In this document: positions 43,261 to 52,017 of the stretch, one piece after another | How the letters are laid out: every line of letters starts with the position of its first letter | Position numbering within the stretch: position 1 is the stretch's first letter | DNA from: Actinomycetota bacterium | GTDB taxonomy: Bacteria > Actinomycetota > Actinomycetes > S36-B12 > CAIYMF01 | Assembly: GCA_020161245.1 (NCBI GenBank) | Contig: JAIUOK010000027.1 | Location: forward strand, 1-61,943 | Reading direction: 5' to 3' | Length of the DNA: 61,943 nucleotides | Notes under the pieces: model-generated | Databases searched by the model: none | What the model was told of the DNA's origin: nothing | Seen by the model: the letters and a program-made list of their open reading frames with translations, nothing else | Position numbers and translations under genes: made by a program

Positions 43261-43617
43261 TCAGAGCGCCGGCGGCGGCAGCTCGACGAGCGGCGACATC
43301 CAGCAGTTCCTCGGGCACGGCAGGTCGGTGCCGCAGGCCGGGTGGCGGCCGGTGCACCGCGGCGTGCCGGCGCCCTCGGGGACGACGAACGGCACGCGGA
43401 CCGACTCCCACACCGGCGACGGCGTGCGCAACCGGCGCTCCGAGTCGAACACGTGGCTCGAGCTCGGGCCCCAGGGGTCGACCAGGTCGGCGAGCAGGGT
43501 GATCGGCACGCGGTCGGCGAGCAGCTGCATGACGAGGCGGCTCTGCGGCGTGGTGGGCGGCTCGTCGTCGCGGCCGAGGCCGTCCCGGCGCAGGTCCCCG
43601 ACCGTCGCGGTGCTCAT
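43261..43617 (-). CDS. Conserved small actinobacterial protein, unknown function
   Basis: 118 residues. A helical N-terminal half with RLVMQLLADRVPITLLADLVDP is a phrase seen in short actinobacterial proteins; I cannot name the family. Three cysteines in GTDLPCPRNCWM and HPACGTD lie near the C-terminus, which could bind a metal. The ATG has a GAGAG ribosome site. It diverges from the 2OG oxygenase gene, and the 289 bases between hold promoters of both. No membrane segment. It might be a DNA- or RNA-associated small regulator, but nothing seen proves it. Confidence 0.65.
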   Translation of the reverse strand: MSTATVGDLRRDGLGRDDEPPTTPQSRLVMQLLADRVPITLLADLVDPWGPSSSHVFDSERRLRTPSPVWESVRVPFVVPEGAGTPRCTGRHPACGTDLPCPRNCWMSPLVELPPPAL

Positions 43618-43906
43618 CGTGCTCTCCTCGTCGTCACTGCCGTGATCAGCTGCGCCGACGCATCCGTGCGTCCTGCCTCCCCGTTGTCGGCTCCGGTGCG
43701 TGTCGCGCTGCGCGGCCATCCGGGTGTACCCGCGCGCACATCGCTCACGGTCCGCGCACGGCGGCGCTCGGCGCGCTCACGGCCCGCGCTGGCAGGACGT
43801 CGAACCCCGCCGCGATCACGACGAGGTCGCGGGTGGCTGCCCGCCCTCGCCCGCAGGATCGGCCTGCGGGATGCTGGGCCGGGCACCCGACGCAGGAGGC
43901 AGCACG

Positions 43907-44971
43907 ATGACGACGACGGCCGGCACAGCCGCGTTCACCGAGATCCCGGTCCTGTCCTACTCGCGCTGGCAGGGCAGCGCGGGCGACCGGAAGGCCTTCG
44001 CCGACGAGCTCGTGGCCACCGCGCACGAGGTGGGCTTCCTGACCCTGGTCGATCACCCGCTCGACGCCGACTTCGTCGCCCGCTACTTCGAGGCGCTCGA
44101 GGCGTTCTTCGCGCTGCCGGTCGAGACCAAGGAGCTGATCGAGAAGCGCAAGTCACGGCACTTCCGCGGCTGGGAGCGGATCGGCTCGGAGCTCACCGAC
44201 AACAAGATCGACTGGCGCGAGCAGCTCGACCTGTCGACCGAGAACGAGCCGTGGCCGGACGACGCGCTGCCGGCGTACCTGCGCCTCGACGGGCCCAACC
44301 AGTGGCTGCCGGAGGGGGCGCTGCCGGGCTTCAAGGCGATCGTGCAGGAGTACCTCGCACGGGCCCGGACGACGGCCGACGAGATCATGGCCGCCCTCGC
44401 CCTCGGCCTCGACCAGCCCAAGGACGTGTTCGCGAAGCGCTTCGGCGACTGGCGGTTCTCGTTGGCCAAGCTCATCAGCTACCCGCCGACGCCCGAGGGC
44501 GGCGCCGGCGTCAACAGCCATCACGACTCCGGATTCCTCACGCTGCTCCTGCAGCACGGCGTCGGAGGGCTGCAGGCGCTCAACTCCGAGGGCGAGTGGA
44601 TCGACGTGCCGCCGTCCGAGGGCGCGTTCGTCGTCAACATCGGCGAGACGCTGCAGTCGATGACCGGCAACTACCTCGTGGCCACGACGCACCGTGTCAT
44701 CTCGCCGACCCACCGCGTGTCCGCGGCGTACTTCCACGGGCCGGACCTGCGCACCACCCTCGAGCCGCTCGACCTCGACCCCCGCTTCGCCGAGGCGGTC
44801 GCCGCGAGCCCGCGCCACCGCGACGCCGGCTTCATGGCCAAGCGCGAGGAGCTGCTCGCCGGCGACGGCGGCACGGGCAGCACCAGCGCCCCCGTCTACG
44901 GCGAGCAGCTCTGGAACTACTACCGCCGCAGCTACCCCGACGTCGTCGACCTGCACTACCCCGGCCTCTAG
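43907..44971 (+). CDS. 2-oxoglutarate/Fe(II)-dependent dioxygenase (isopenicillin N synthase-like family)
   Basis: This 354-residue enzyme has the IPNS-like layout. An N-terminal DIOX_N region starts IPVLSYS. The core double-stranded beta-helix has the facial triad H205-x-D207 (SHHDSG) and distal H262 (THRVISP), with R270 in THRVSAAYF to hold 2-oxoglutarate. Members oxidise amino acids, hormones or antibiotics; the substrate is unknown. ATG with AGGAGG six bases upstream. A longer upstream frame was rejected because its extra residues are frame-shadow-like. Confidence 0.9.
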   Translation: MTTTAGTAAFTEIPVLSYSRWQGSAGDRKAFADELVATAHEVGFLTLVDHPLDADFVARYFEALEAFFALPVETKELIEKRKSRHFRGWERIGSELTDNKIDWREQLDLSTENEPWPDDALPAYLRLDGPNQWLPEGALPGFKAIVQEYLARARTTADEIMAALALGLDQPKDVFAKRFGDWRFSLAKLISYPPTPEGGAGVNSHHDSGFLTLLLQHGVGGLQALNSEGEWIDVPPSEGAFVVNIGETLQSMTGNYLVATTHRVISPTHRVSAAYFHGPDLRTTLEPLDLDPRFAEAVAASPRHRDAGFMAKREELLAGDGGTGSTSAPVYGEQLWNYYRRSYPDVVDLHYPGL

Positions 44972-45048
44972 CCCGGAGGTTCCCCGAGCGACGTGCTCGC
45001 GACAGGGGCGGGGGTGCGGGCGCCGGCGGTCCGGGTGATGCTGGACGC

Positions 45049-46164
45049 ATGCGCCGACCCGCCCTCGTGCCGAGCGCCGCGCTGGTGGCCACCGCCGCGC
45101 TGCTCGCTGGCTGCAGCACGCCGTCTGCCGACGCACCGTCGACGTCGGCCCCGACGACGTCGTCCGCGGCGAGCCCCAGTCTGAGCTCGAGCCCGTCGGC
45201 CAGCGCGAGCGCGTCGTCCGGCACAGGTGCGACGGACAGTCCGGCACCGAGCGCCTCGGCGACGGACGACGCGCTGCCGCCCGTGCCCGACCCCGTCTCG
45301 CTGCCGGCGCTCATGCGCGAGGACGTCGTCGGCTCGGACCTCCGGCTCGGGAAGGTGCTGGCCCGGACGTCGGAGTACACCCGCTACGCGATCACCTACC
45401 GCGCCGACGACCTCACGATCTCGGGCATCGCCAACATCCCGCGGGGCGAGGGGCCGTTCCCGGTCGTCGTGCTGCTGCACGGCTACATCGACCCCGACGT
45501 CTACGTGACCGGCCAGGGGTTCCGGCGCGAGCAGGACTCGCTCGCGCGCAACGGCTACGTCGCCCTTCACGTCGACTACCGCAACCACGCCGGCAGCGAC
45601 GACGACCCGCGCAACGACGTCGACCTGCGGCTCGGCTACGCGCGCGACGCGATCGCGGCGGTGGAGGCAGTGCGGTCGTCGGGCATCGCCCGCCTCGACG
45701 GCGAGCGTGTGGCGCTGCTCGGCAGGTCGATGGGCGGCAGCGTCGTGTTCAACGCGCTCGTCGCGCAGCCGGGGCTCGTGGATGCCGCGATCACCTACGC
45801 CTCGGTGAGCACCGACGCCGTCGACAACTACGAGCGGTGGATCCGCTTCGACGACGGCCGGTCGCAGCTTGCGGCGCGCATCGAGCGCGAGCACGGCTCG
45901 CCGGAGGACGCGCCCGAGTGGTGGGACGGGGTGTCGGCGCGGACGTACGTCGACCGCATCACGACGCCGGTGATGATGCATCACGGCACGGTCGACGACA
46001 CCTGCCCGGTGGCGTGGTCGCGCGCCACGCGCGATGCGCTGCTCGAGGCCGGCGTCGACCTGACCTACCACGAGTACCGCGGCGAGAACCACTACTTCTA
46101 CGGCGGCTGGGCGCAGTCGATGCGGCGCACGCTCGCCTTCCTCGACCAGAACCTGCAGGCCTGA
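45049..46164 (+). CDS. Lipoprotein with alpha/beta hydrolase (peptidase S9-like) domain
   Basis: 371 residues. The N-terminus is a lipoprotein signal with lipobox LLAGC. A Ser/Thr/Ala/Pro-rich linker (about 25-80) leads to the hydrolase domain: LLHGYIDPD oxyanion strand, nucleophile elbow GRSMGGS, acid in MMHHGTVDDTCPV and catalytic His in YRGENHYF. This matches the prolyl-oligopeptidase/dienelactone-hydrolase group. It would act at the outer face of the membrane. The gene follows the 2OG oxygenase by 77 bases. Substrate unknown. Confidence 0.85.
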   Translation: MRRPALVPSAALVATAALLAGCSTPSADAPSTSAPTTSSAASPSLSSSPSASASASSGTGATDSPAPSASATDDALPPVPDPVSLPALMREDVVGSDLRLGKVLARTSEYTRYAITYRADDLTISGIANIPRGEGPFPVVVLLHGYIDPDVYVTGQGFRREQDSLARNGYVALHVDYRNHAGSDDDPRNDVDLRLGYARDAIAAVEAVRSSGIARLDGERVALLGRSMGGSVVFNALVAQPGLVDAAITYASVSTDAVDNYERWIRFDDGRSQLAARIEREHGSPEDAPEWWDGVSARTYVDRITTPVMMHHGTVDDTCPVAWSRATRDALLEAGVDLTYHEYRGENHYFYGGWAQSMRRTLAFLDQNLQA

Positions 46165-46171
46165 GCCAGCG

Positions 46172-47434
46172 TCAGGCGGCGCAGTTGGGGGCCGGCGCGT
46201 CAGCCGCCGGCGACGGCTGCACCTCGACGGCGCCGGCCCGCAGCCGCAGCACCGCCGCGGCCACGATCCCCACGAGGAGAAGCCCCTCCACGGCGGCGAT
46301 CAGCCGGAACAGGCCCGGAACGTTGGCCCCGATTGCCGGCGCGACGACGGCGAGCACGGCGATGGTCTGCAGGGCCGACAGCGCGACCAGGCCCGCGGCG
46401 AGCCGCTCGAGCAGGCCCCACGGCCGTAGGAGGAGCACCGGGCCCGCCGCCGCTAGTACCAGGGTGAGCGAGTACGGCATGGCGTAGACAGCCGCGACCG
46501 ACAGCGAAGCCGCCGCGAGCACCGCCACCTCGTCGGCGACCAGCCCGCTGCGACGCCACGCGACGGCGGCGACGACGACCGCTGCCAGCGCGAGAACGGT
46601 CCACGCAACCCCGAGCCCGAGCACCCCGGGGAGGTCGACTCGGTTGGCGGCGTTCACATCGCCGGACAGCCACCCGATGTTGCGAGCGACCCCCTGCAGG
46701 AAGGGCACAGCTCCCCCGGCGGCCGGCACCACCACCGCCAGCACCGGCACCGACAGCGCGAGGGTGAGCAGCCACCCGCGCACGACATCGCGGGTGCGTC
46801 GGTCCGCGATCGCGAGCACCGACATCGGGACGCCGATCTGCGGCGACACGAGCATGCAGGCGAAGCCGACGGCGGCCGGCCACCGGCCGCGGAAGCGCAC
46901 GGCCAGCGCCAGGCCCAGGACGGCGAAGGAGGTCACCTGGCCGAGGCGGGCGGCGTACTCGCCGGCACCGACAACGGTGAGCAGCAGGCCCAGGGAGCTG
47001 GTCCACACGGTCGAGCGCAGGCCGTCGGGCCGTATCAGCAGCCAGGCGGCGAGCCACATCATCGCGGCCGACAGCACCGACCAGACCAGGAAGGCGGCGG
47101 GGGCGTCGAGGGCGCCGAGCGGCCAGAGCACCGTCAGCAGCGACGGCGCGTGCACCGAGCCGAACAGGTGGACGCCGGTCGCCTGGAGGTACTCGGCCGA
47201 CGCGGGGTCGTAGGGGTCGAGGCCGAGCCGCACGCCCTGCAGCGGCCCCCAGACCACCGACAGGAAGTCCAGGCCGGGGTCGATCTGCTCGTCCGGGCCC
47301 GTGCTGAGCCAGCCGACGTACGCCGCGGTCGACAGCACGGCGACCGCGGCGACGGCGGCTGCGGGACGCACACGGCCGGGCATGGATCCGGTGTACCGGT
47401 GGGCGGGAGCGGCGGGCATCGGCCGAGCGGCCAT
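46172..47434 (-). CDS. GT87-type (DUF2029) membrane glycosyltransferase
   Basis: This 420-residue protein has about ten transmembrane helices. An early extracytoplasmic loop contains GLDFLSVVWGPLQGVRLGLDPYD, in which a conserved acidic residue and the GxDPYD block are typical of mannosyltransferases using polyprenyl-phosphate sugars (PimE-like superfamily). The C-terminal tail is short and cytoplasmic. It is convergent with the lipoprotein hydrolase (seven bases between stops). The sugar and acceptor are not determinable. Start at 47434 is uncertain; an in-frame ATG 17 codons later (MPGRVRP) is possible. Confidence 0.8.
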   Translation of the reverse strand: MAARPMPAAPAHRYTGSMPGRVRPAAAVAAVAVLSTAAYVGWLSTGPDEQIDPGLDFLSVVWGPLQGVRLGLDPYDPASAEYLQATGVHLFGSVHAPSLLTVLWPLGALDAPAAFLVWSVLSAAMMWLAAWLLIRPDGLRSTVWTSSLGLLLTVVGAGEYAARLGQVTSFAVLGLALAVRFRGRWPAAVGFACMLVSPQIGVPMSVLAIADRRTRDVVRGWLLTLALSVPVLAVVVPAAGGAVPFLQGVARNIGWLSGDVNAANRVDLPGVLGLGVAWTVLALAAVVVAAVAWRRSGLVADEVAVLAAASLSVAAVYAMPYSLTLVLAAAGPVLLLRPWGLLERLAAGLVALSALQTIAVLAVVAPAIGANVPGLFRLIAAVEGLLLVGIVAAAVLRLRAGAVEVQPSPAADAPAPNCAA

Positions 47435-47440
47435 CGCCGA

Positions 47441-47950
47441 TCAGAAGCGGATGGGCTTCGGGGTGTTGCCGAGCTGCGCCTTGACGCAGGTGGCCAGCGA
47501 CTGGCCGACGGTGGCGAGGGCCTCGTCGCAGAGCATCTCGGGGATCCAGCCGACGGCGTGGGCCTGCGGCGTGACGGTCGCGCGGAAGAGCATCACGTCG
47601 TAGATGCCGGGGGTGCCGTAGAGCACGTGGATGGCACCGACGAGGACGGCGTCGCCAGGAGCGTCCGGCGTCGTCCAGGGGCGGTCGTAGCGGGTCCAGG
47701 CGGAGACGCCGACGTGCCAGAGGCCGCCGTTGCGGACGTCGGAGGCGCCGATGGCGTCGCTGACGCGCCGGGCCGAGTCGGCCTCGACGACGGCGGCGGG
47801 ACGGATCTCGAGCGGCGACGCCGTGGGAGGCGCGGGAGCGATGAGCGAGGGCGTGGGCTCGGGGTTGTAGGACCCCAGGGGCTCGAGCGTCGGCGTGGGC
47901 GCCGGAGCCGACGTGAGCAGCCCGTCGTGGGCTCCCATCATCGCGTACAT
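47441..47950 (-). CDS. Conserved actinobacterial protein, unknown function
   Basis: 169 residues. The Pro-rich first ~50 residues are followed by a compact domain with RRVSDAIGA, the phrase DRPWTTPDAPGDAVLVGAIHV and a final helix containing CDEALATVGQSLATC. The two cysteines may form a disulfide. I recognise this phrase as widespread in actinobacteria (similar short proteins of unknown function), but no activity is known to me. There is no signal peptide. The ATG is preceded by GGGAGG at seven bases. It is six bases upstream of the GT87 gene on the same strand and may be co-transcribed. Confidence 0.75.
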   Translation of the reverse strand: MYAMMGAHDGLLTSAPAPTPTLEPLGSYNPEPTPSLIAPAPPTASPLEIRPAAVVEADSARRVSDAIGASDVRNGGLWHVGVSAWTRYDRPWTTPDAPGDAVLVGAIHVLYGTPGIYDVMLFRATVTPQAHAVGWIPEMLCDEALATVGQSLATCVKAQLGNTPKPIRF

Positions 47951-48272
47951 GGTCCTACCTCCCTTCGCTGTGCGGGGCTCTCACCTGCGTGATCGCTCTG
48001 CGCGTGCGCCGGGTTACGGCTGGCACGCGGTTCACCCGGTCGGCGTAGTGGAGCCGTGGCTGCGACGACGGCCGGCACGCGCGATCGCGTCCGGACGTCG
48101 GCAGGCAGCAGCGCCCGCCGGCCCGCAGCGGAAGGGGGACGCAGGGGCGGGTGTCGTACTGGTTCGTGCGCGGGCGTCGCCGCCCGCTGGAGCTGGTCGT
48201 GCTGGTCGCGCTCGTCGTGCGGTGGATCTGGTCGTGCCGATCGTGGGGCGGCCTCGTGGGCCGACGCGAGCC
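47951..48272. other. Intergenic region between the small conserved protein and sigma-operon end
   Basis: Holds the promoter area of the gene at 47441-47950 and the 3' flank of the sigma-factor operon. A plus-strand frame from 48151 begins with a hydrophobic stretch but runs antisense into the next gene, so it is not accepted. No hairpin of terminator strength is seen here. Confidence 0.4.
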
Positions 48273-49193
48273 TCAGCGGCGCTTGCCGCCGCGGTCCTTG
48301 CCGTCGCGGTCGCGGCCGTCGTGGTCGCGGCCGTCGTGGTGGTCGTGGTCGTCGTCGTGGTCGCGGGTCTTCGTCGGCGACGGAGTCGGTGCGGGCTTGG
48401 TGGGCGTCGACGTCGAGGGCTTGGGGGTCGGCGAGCTGTCGCGGGTCGGCGCGGTCGAGGGCTGCGGGGTCGGCTTGGTGCTGCCGTGGTGCGAGCCGGA
48501 GCCGTCCGACGACGGGCTGCTGCTCGGCGCCTTCGTCGGCTCCTTGGTGGGCTCCTTCGTCGGCTCCTTGGTCGGCTCCGGGTCGCCCGAGCCGGAGGCC
48601 TCGCCGCCGCGCCCGTCCTGTCCGTTGCCGTCGTCCTTGCCGTCGGACCTGTCGTCGCCCTTGCCGTCGGAGCTGCCATGGTCGTCGTCGCCGTCGGCCT
48701 CGCCGGCCGGGGCGGAGCGCTGCGGCTCGGCGGGATCGCGGGCGTCGTCGTCGCCCTCGGCCCCGGGCACGACCGGGCCGGCGCCGGGCTGGTCGGCCGA
48801 GGGGGTCTCGACGGGCTCGGTCGGCTCGGCGGTCGGGTCAGCGGCCTCGGTGGTCTGCTCGTCCTCGGGCTCGTCCGACTCCTGCGGGACCGCGGCGACG
48901 GGCGCACCGACGGTCGGGCGCGGGTCGGACGGGCCGTTCTCGGCGTGCGACCGTGCGGCGCCGGCGATGCCCGCGGCAGCAGCTGCCGTGAGCCCGACGG
49001 CGGTGCCGGCGATGACGACCTTGGTGCCGAGGGTGGCCCCGGCGATCTTGGCAGCGACGGTCGCGGGGATGGCCGCCGGCAGGGCGGTCAGCGGGCCCAT
49101 GACGGCCGCGAGCTCGGCAGACGGGACCGGCCGCTGCGCTTCCGCCCAGGAGCGGAGCAGCGACGTCACGTCGGCGTGCGCGTAGCCAGCCAT
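48273..49193 (-). CDS. Single-pass membrane protein with long charged low-complexity tail, possible anti-sigma factor
   Basis: 306 residues. Residues 1-45 are a helical cytoplasmic-side segment (VTSLLRSWAEAQRPVPSAEL), one transmembrane helix follows (about 58-80; LGTKVVIAGTAVGLTAAAAAG). The remainder is an extracytoplasmic low-complexity tail with (EPTK)n repeats, Pro/Thr stretches and a His/Asp/Arg-rich end. The gene starts at ATG one base inside the stop of the ECF sigma gene (TGATG), the usual sigma/anti-sigma arrangement. It lacks the H-x3-C-x2-C zinc motif. Function as an anti-sigma is inferred from position only. Confidence 0.75.
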   Translation of the reverse strand: MAGYAHADVTSLLRSWAEAQRPVPSAELAAVMGPLTALPAAIPATVAAKIAGATLGTKVVIAGTAVGLTAAAAAGIAGAARSHAENGPSDPRPTVGAPVAAVPQESDEPEDEQTTEAADPTAEPTEPVETPSADQPGAGPVVPGAEGDDDARDPAEPQRSAPAGEADGDDDHGSSDGKGDDRSDGKDDGNGQDGRGGEASGSGDPEPTKEPTKEPTKEPTKAPSSSPSSDGSGSHHGSTKPTPQPSTAPTRDSSPTPKPSTSTPTKPAPTPSPTKTRDHDDDHDHHDGRDHDGRDRDGKDRGGKRR

Positions 49194-49891
49194 CACGTCT
49201 CCGTCATCGCACGAGAGGCCGCTGAGGTTACGGCGTGGGCCGGGACCTGGGCGGCGGGCACGGGGCGGCGGGCCGCAGGTACACCCGGACGGCGGTCCGA
49301 GGAGTGCGCCCCTGCCGCCGGACGGGTGTACTCCCGATCGGCCAGGGCGCGCTGTGCTGCGGCGATGGCGCGGTGGTGCAGCTGCTTCACGGCGCCGACG
49401 GTGCGGCCGGTGGCCTCGGCCACCTGCTCGATGGACAGGTCGCCCAGCGTGCGGAGCAGCAGCACCTCGCGCTGCTCGTCGGTGAGCGTCTCGAGGGCGG
49501 CGCGCACGTCGGCGTCGAGGATGCCGTCGAGCGCGTCGGACTCCGCGCTGGGCGCGGTGCGGGTGTCGGTCTCGGGGTCGTACTCGTCCTGCACGCGGCG
49601 GCGGCGCAGGTCGTCGACGGCCTTGTGGTGGGCGATGGTGAACAGCCACGACCGGAAGCGGGCCCCGTCGCCCTGGAAGGACTCGAGCCCCTGGAACGCC
49701 GCGAGGAAGACCTCGCTGGTGACGTCGTCGGGGCTCTCCACGCCCTTGCCGCGCAGGTAGCCGTTCACGCGGCCGGCGAGCGACTGCCAGATCCAGCCGA
49801 ACGCGGTGCGGTCGCCCGCTCGGGCAGCGTCGAGCCAGCGGTCGAGGTCGGCGTCGCCGCCCCCGCTCCGTGGCTCCCGCTTCCCGAACAC
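49193..49891 (-). CDS. ECF-family RNA polymerase sigma factor
   Basis: 232 residues. Region 2 (WLDAARAGDRTAFGWIWQSLA, then DVTSEVFLAAFQGLESF and SWLFTIAHHKAVDDLRRRR) binds core and the -10. Region 4 (LTDEQREVLLLRTLGDLSIEQVAEATGRTVGAVKQLHHRA) contains a clear helix-turn-helix for the -35. The C-terminal ~45 residues are Arg/Ala/Pro-rich and not conserved. The GTG at 49891 has GAGGGGAGC six bases upstream. An ATG 12 codons earlier is possible but has no good ribosome site. It overlaps the TM protein by one base. Its regulon is unknown. Confidence 0.88.
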   Translation of the reverse strand: MFGKREPRSGGGDADLDRWLDAARAGDRTAFGWIWQSLAGRVNGYLRGKGVESPDDVTSEVFLAAFQGLESFQGDGARFRSWLFTIAHHKAVDDLRRRRVQDEYDPETDTRTAPSAESDALDGILDADVRAALETLTDEQREVLLLRTLGDLSIEQVAEATGRTVGAVKQLHHRAIAAAQRALADREYTRPAAGAHSSDRRPGVPAARRPVPAAQVPAHAVTSAASRAMTET

Positions 49892-50126
49892 GCGGTGCTC
49901 CCCTCGAACTTGCTCCCAGAGGTGCATCGGCGTCCCGGCCCCGCACGGCGCTGCTCCGCCCGGGTGAACATCCGGCTGCCCCGTGACCCGGCGGGCACGC
50001 GCTGCGACTGCAGGGGTGAGCGCGGCTCCGGCCGCGCCGCCGTGACCGGATCTGCGGAGGCCCGGGCACAGCGATAGGGGCTCGAGCCCGGGAGCACGTC
50101 CGGGCCCGACGCCCACGGGGGAAGGG

Positions 50127-50152
50127 GGATCCGCGCCGACGGGCGCGGATCC
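50127..50152 (-). terminator. Small hairpin in the helicase 3' region
   Basis: GGATCCGCGCC (50127-50137) pairs with GGCGCGGATCC (50142-50152), a perfect 11-base stem with loop GACG. It lies on the minus-strand side about 110 bases beyond the helicase stop and may back up the main terminator at 50185-50237. Confidence 0.4.
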
Positions 50153-50184
50153 GCCTCGCCGTCCTCAGGCTGCGGAGGCGGCGA

Positions 50185-50237
50185 CGACCGAGGGTTCCCG
50201 TCGGGGCTGCTCCCGCCCTGTCGGGGACCCTCGGTCG
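50185..50237 (-). terminator. Terminator of the DEAD-box helicase gene
   Basis: A 15-base inverted repeat (50185-50199 with 50223-50237), with one non-paired position on each side, lies 26 bases past the helicase stop. The loop is 23 bases. Confidence 0.6.
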
Positions 50238-50262
50238 TTTCCATGTCCGAGAGCCGAGCGCG

Positions 50263-51732
50263 CTACCGCCCGCGGTTGCGACGGCCGCCGGCGGAGAACT
50301 CCGCGGCGGACATGCGACGGGTGTCGCCGGACTGCGCCGACGAGCGCTGGCCCTGGGCCGACGAGCGCTGGCCCTGGGCCGACGAGGTGCGGGGCTTCTG
50401 CGACGTCGGGCGCGACTCGCCCTGACGGGCCGCACCGTTGCGAGCCCGGCCGCGACCGCGACCGCCTGCCGACGGGCGGCCGCTGCGGCCCGAGGACGAC
50501 CCCTGCTGCGCGGATGCCTGGCGGACGGGCGCGGCGGACGGCTCCACCTTGTCGGCGTGGGGGCCGGTGAGGGCGATCAGCTCGGGGCTGCCGGGGCGCA
50601 CGCCGGCCTGGGCCGGACGGATCCCGGCCTTGCGGACGAGCTGGGCGACGTCGCTGCGCTGCGCCGGCGTCTGCAGGGTGACGACCGTGCCGGACGCGCC
50701 GGCGCGGGCCGTGCGGCCGCTGCGGTGCGTGTAGGCCTTGTGCTCGGCCGGTGGGTCGACGTGCACGACGAGCGCGACGTCGTCGACGTGGATGCCGCGG
50801 GCCGCGATGTCGGTGGCGACGAGCACGCGGACTCTGCCGTCGCGGAAGGCCGCGAGATTGCGGTCGCGCGCGTTCTGGGCGAGGTTGCCGTGCAGGTCGA
50901 CGGCGGGGATGCCGGCCTGGGTGAGGTCGCGCGCGAGCTTGCGCGCCGCGTGCTTGGTGCGCAGGAACATCACCGAGCGGCCCTGGCCCGAGGCGAGCTC
51001 GCGGACGACGCCCGGCTTGTCGGCGGCCGACGTCGTGAGCACGTGGTGCTCGATGTCGGGCTCGGTCGAGGCGTCGTCGTCGACGGAGTGCGTGACCGGG
51101 TTGTGCAGGAAGCGGCGCACGAGCGCGTCAACGCCGTTGTCGAGCGTGGCCGAGAAGAGCAGGCGCTGGCTGTCGGACGGCGTGGCCTCCAGGATGCGGC
51201 GGACGCCGGGCAGGAAGCCGAGGTCGGCCATGTGGTCGGCCTCGTCGAGCACGGACACGAGGATGTCGTCGAGGCGCACGTGCTTCTGGCGCATGAGGTC
51301 CTCGAGCCGGCCCGGGCAGGCCACGAGGATGTCGGCGCCCGCGTTGAGCGCGGCCACCTGGCGCGACTGCGCCACGCCGCCGAAGACGGTGGTGGAGGTG
51401 AGGCCCGCGGCGGCGGCCAGCGGCGCGATCGTGGCGTGCACCTGCGTCGCGAGCTCGCGGGTGGGCAGCAGTACGAGGGCGCGGGGGCGCGAACGGCGCG
51501 CGGGCCGGCCGTCGGCCATGAGGGCGGCGACCAGGGGCAGCGCAAACGCGATCGTCTTGCCGCTGCCTGTGCGGCCGCGGCCGAGCACGTCGCGGCCGGC
51601 GAGAGCGTCGGGCAGCGTCGCGGACTGGATGGGGAACGGCTCGGCGATGCCCTGGCGCGCGAGGACGTCGACGAGCCGCGCCGGGACGCCGAGGTCGGCG
51701 AAGCCCGAGGCGGTGATGGGGGTGGTGCTCAT
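50263..51732 (-). CDS. DEAD-box RNA helicase with basic RG-rich tail
   Basis: This 489-residue ATP-dependent RNA unwinding enzyme has all helicase motifs: Q motif FPIQSATLP, motif I RTGSGKT, PTRELA, motif II DEAD (LDEADHM), SAT, and domain 2 with motifs V (ATDIAARG) and VI (HRSGRTARAG). The last ~110 residues are disordered, Arg/Gly/Ser-rich, including a duplicated SAQGQRS heptad. Such tails bind RNA. Its length and order suit the cold-shock CsdA/RhlE group. The upstream leader of ~230 bases is unusual (see 51733-51972). The 21-base DNA repeat is listed separately. Confidence 0.93.
   Translation of the reverse strand: MSTTPITASGFADLGVPARLVDVLARQGIAEPFPIQSATLPDALAGRDVLGRGRTGSGKTIAFALPLVAALMADGRPARRSRPRALVLLPTRELATQVHATIAPLAAAAGLTSTTVFGGVAQSRQVAALNAGADILVACPGRLEDLMRQKHVRLDDILVSVLDEADHMADLGFLPGVRRILEATPSDSQRLLFSATLDNGVDALVRRFLHNPVTHSVDDDASTEPDIEHHVLTTSAADKPGVVRELASGQGRSVMFLRTKHAARKLARDLTQAGIPAVDLHGNLAQNARDRNLAAFRDGRVRVLVATDIAARGIHVDDVALVVHVDPPAEHKAYTHRSGRTARAGASGTVVTLQTPAQRSDVAQLVRKAGIRPAQAGVRPGSPELIALTGPHADKVEPSAAPVRQASAQQGSSSGRSGRPSAGGRGRGRARNGAARQGESRPTSQKPRTSSAQGQRSSAQGQRSSAQSGDTRRMSAAEFSAGGRRNRGR
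50336..50386. repeat. 21-base tandem repeat in the helicase tail
   Basis: GCCGACGAGCGCTGGCCCTG-type units start at 50336 and 50357, with a third partial unit from 50378. They encode repeated SAQGQRS heptads. The units are identical at DNA level, so copy number may vary between strains. Confidence 0.65.
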
Positions 51733-51972
51733 GATCGAAGGACCTTCCGAGGTCAGAGGCCGCGCATCGCGCAGCGGGCGCCGGCCGCTCGGATCGAGCG
51801 GCGCGCACCGTCGCAGGAGGCGTCGGACCGTGGCGCATCCCGGCGGGAGCGCCGCACCCGGTCACTGGGCCGGAGGCTGAGGGCGCTGCGCTGTAGGAGC
51901 GCGTCCCTCGTGGGAGAAGGGTTCCGCCGCGGGGTCAGTGCCACCCGGGACCGGCGAACTAGGAGAAGCCTA
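51733..51972 (-). promoter_or_regulatory. Long 5' leader and promoter of the DEAD-box gene
   Basis: A -10 hexamer TAGGCT lies at 51972-51967 on the minus strand, giving a transcript with about 230 untranslated bases before the ATG at 51732. Cold-shock helicase genes often have such leaders with temperature- or helicase-sensitive folds. A TCGGAAGGTCC ribosome site stands near the start. No named riboswitch is recognised. Confidence 0.4.
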
Positions 51973-52017
51973 CCGTGCCGGGGCACTGTCCCCGACCACG
52001 TCGATGTGCGGTGGGCC

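Noticed and set aside
48151..49185. Plus-strand frame beginning with a hydrophobic peptide
   Set aside because: After ~40 residues it runs antisense through the sigma-partner gene with Ser/Arg/Trp-rich composition. The start may be chance, and the opposite strand has the better gene.
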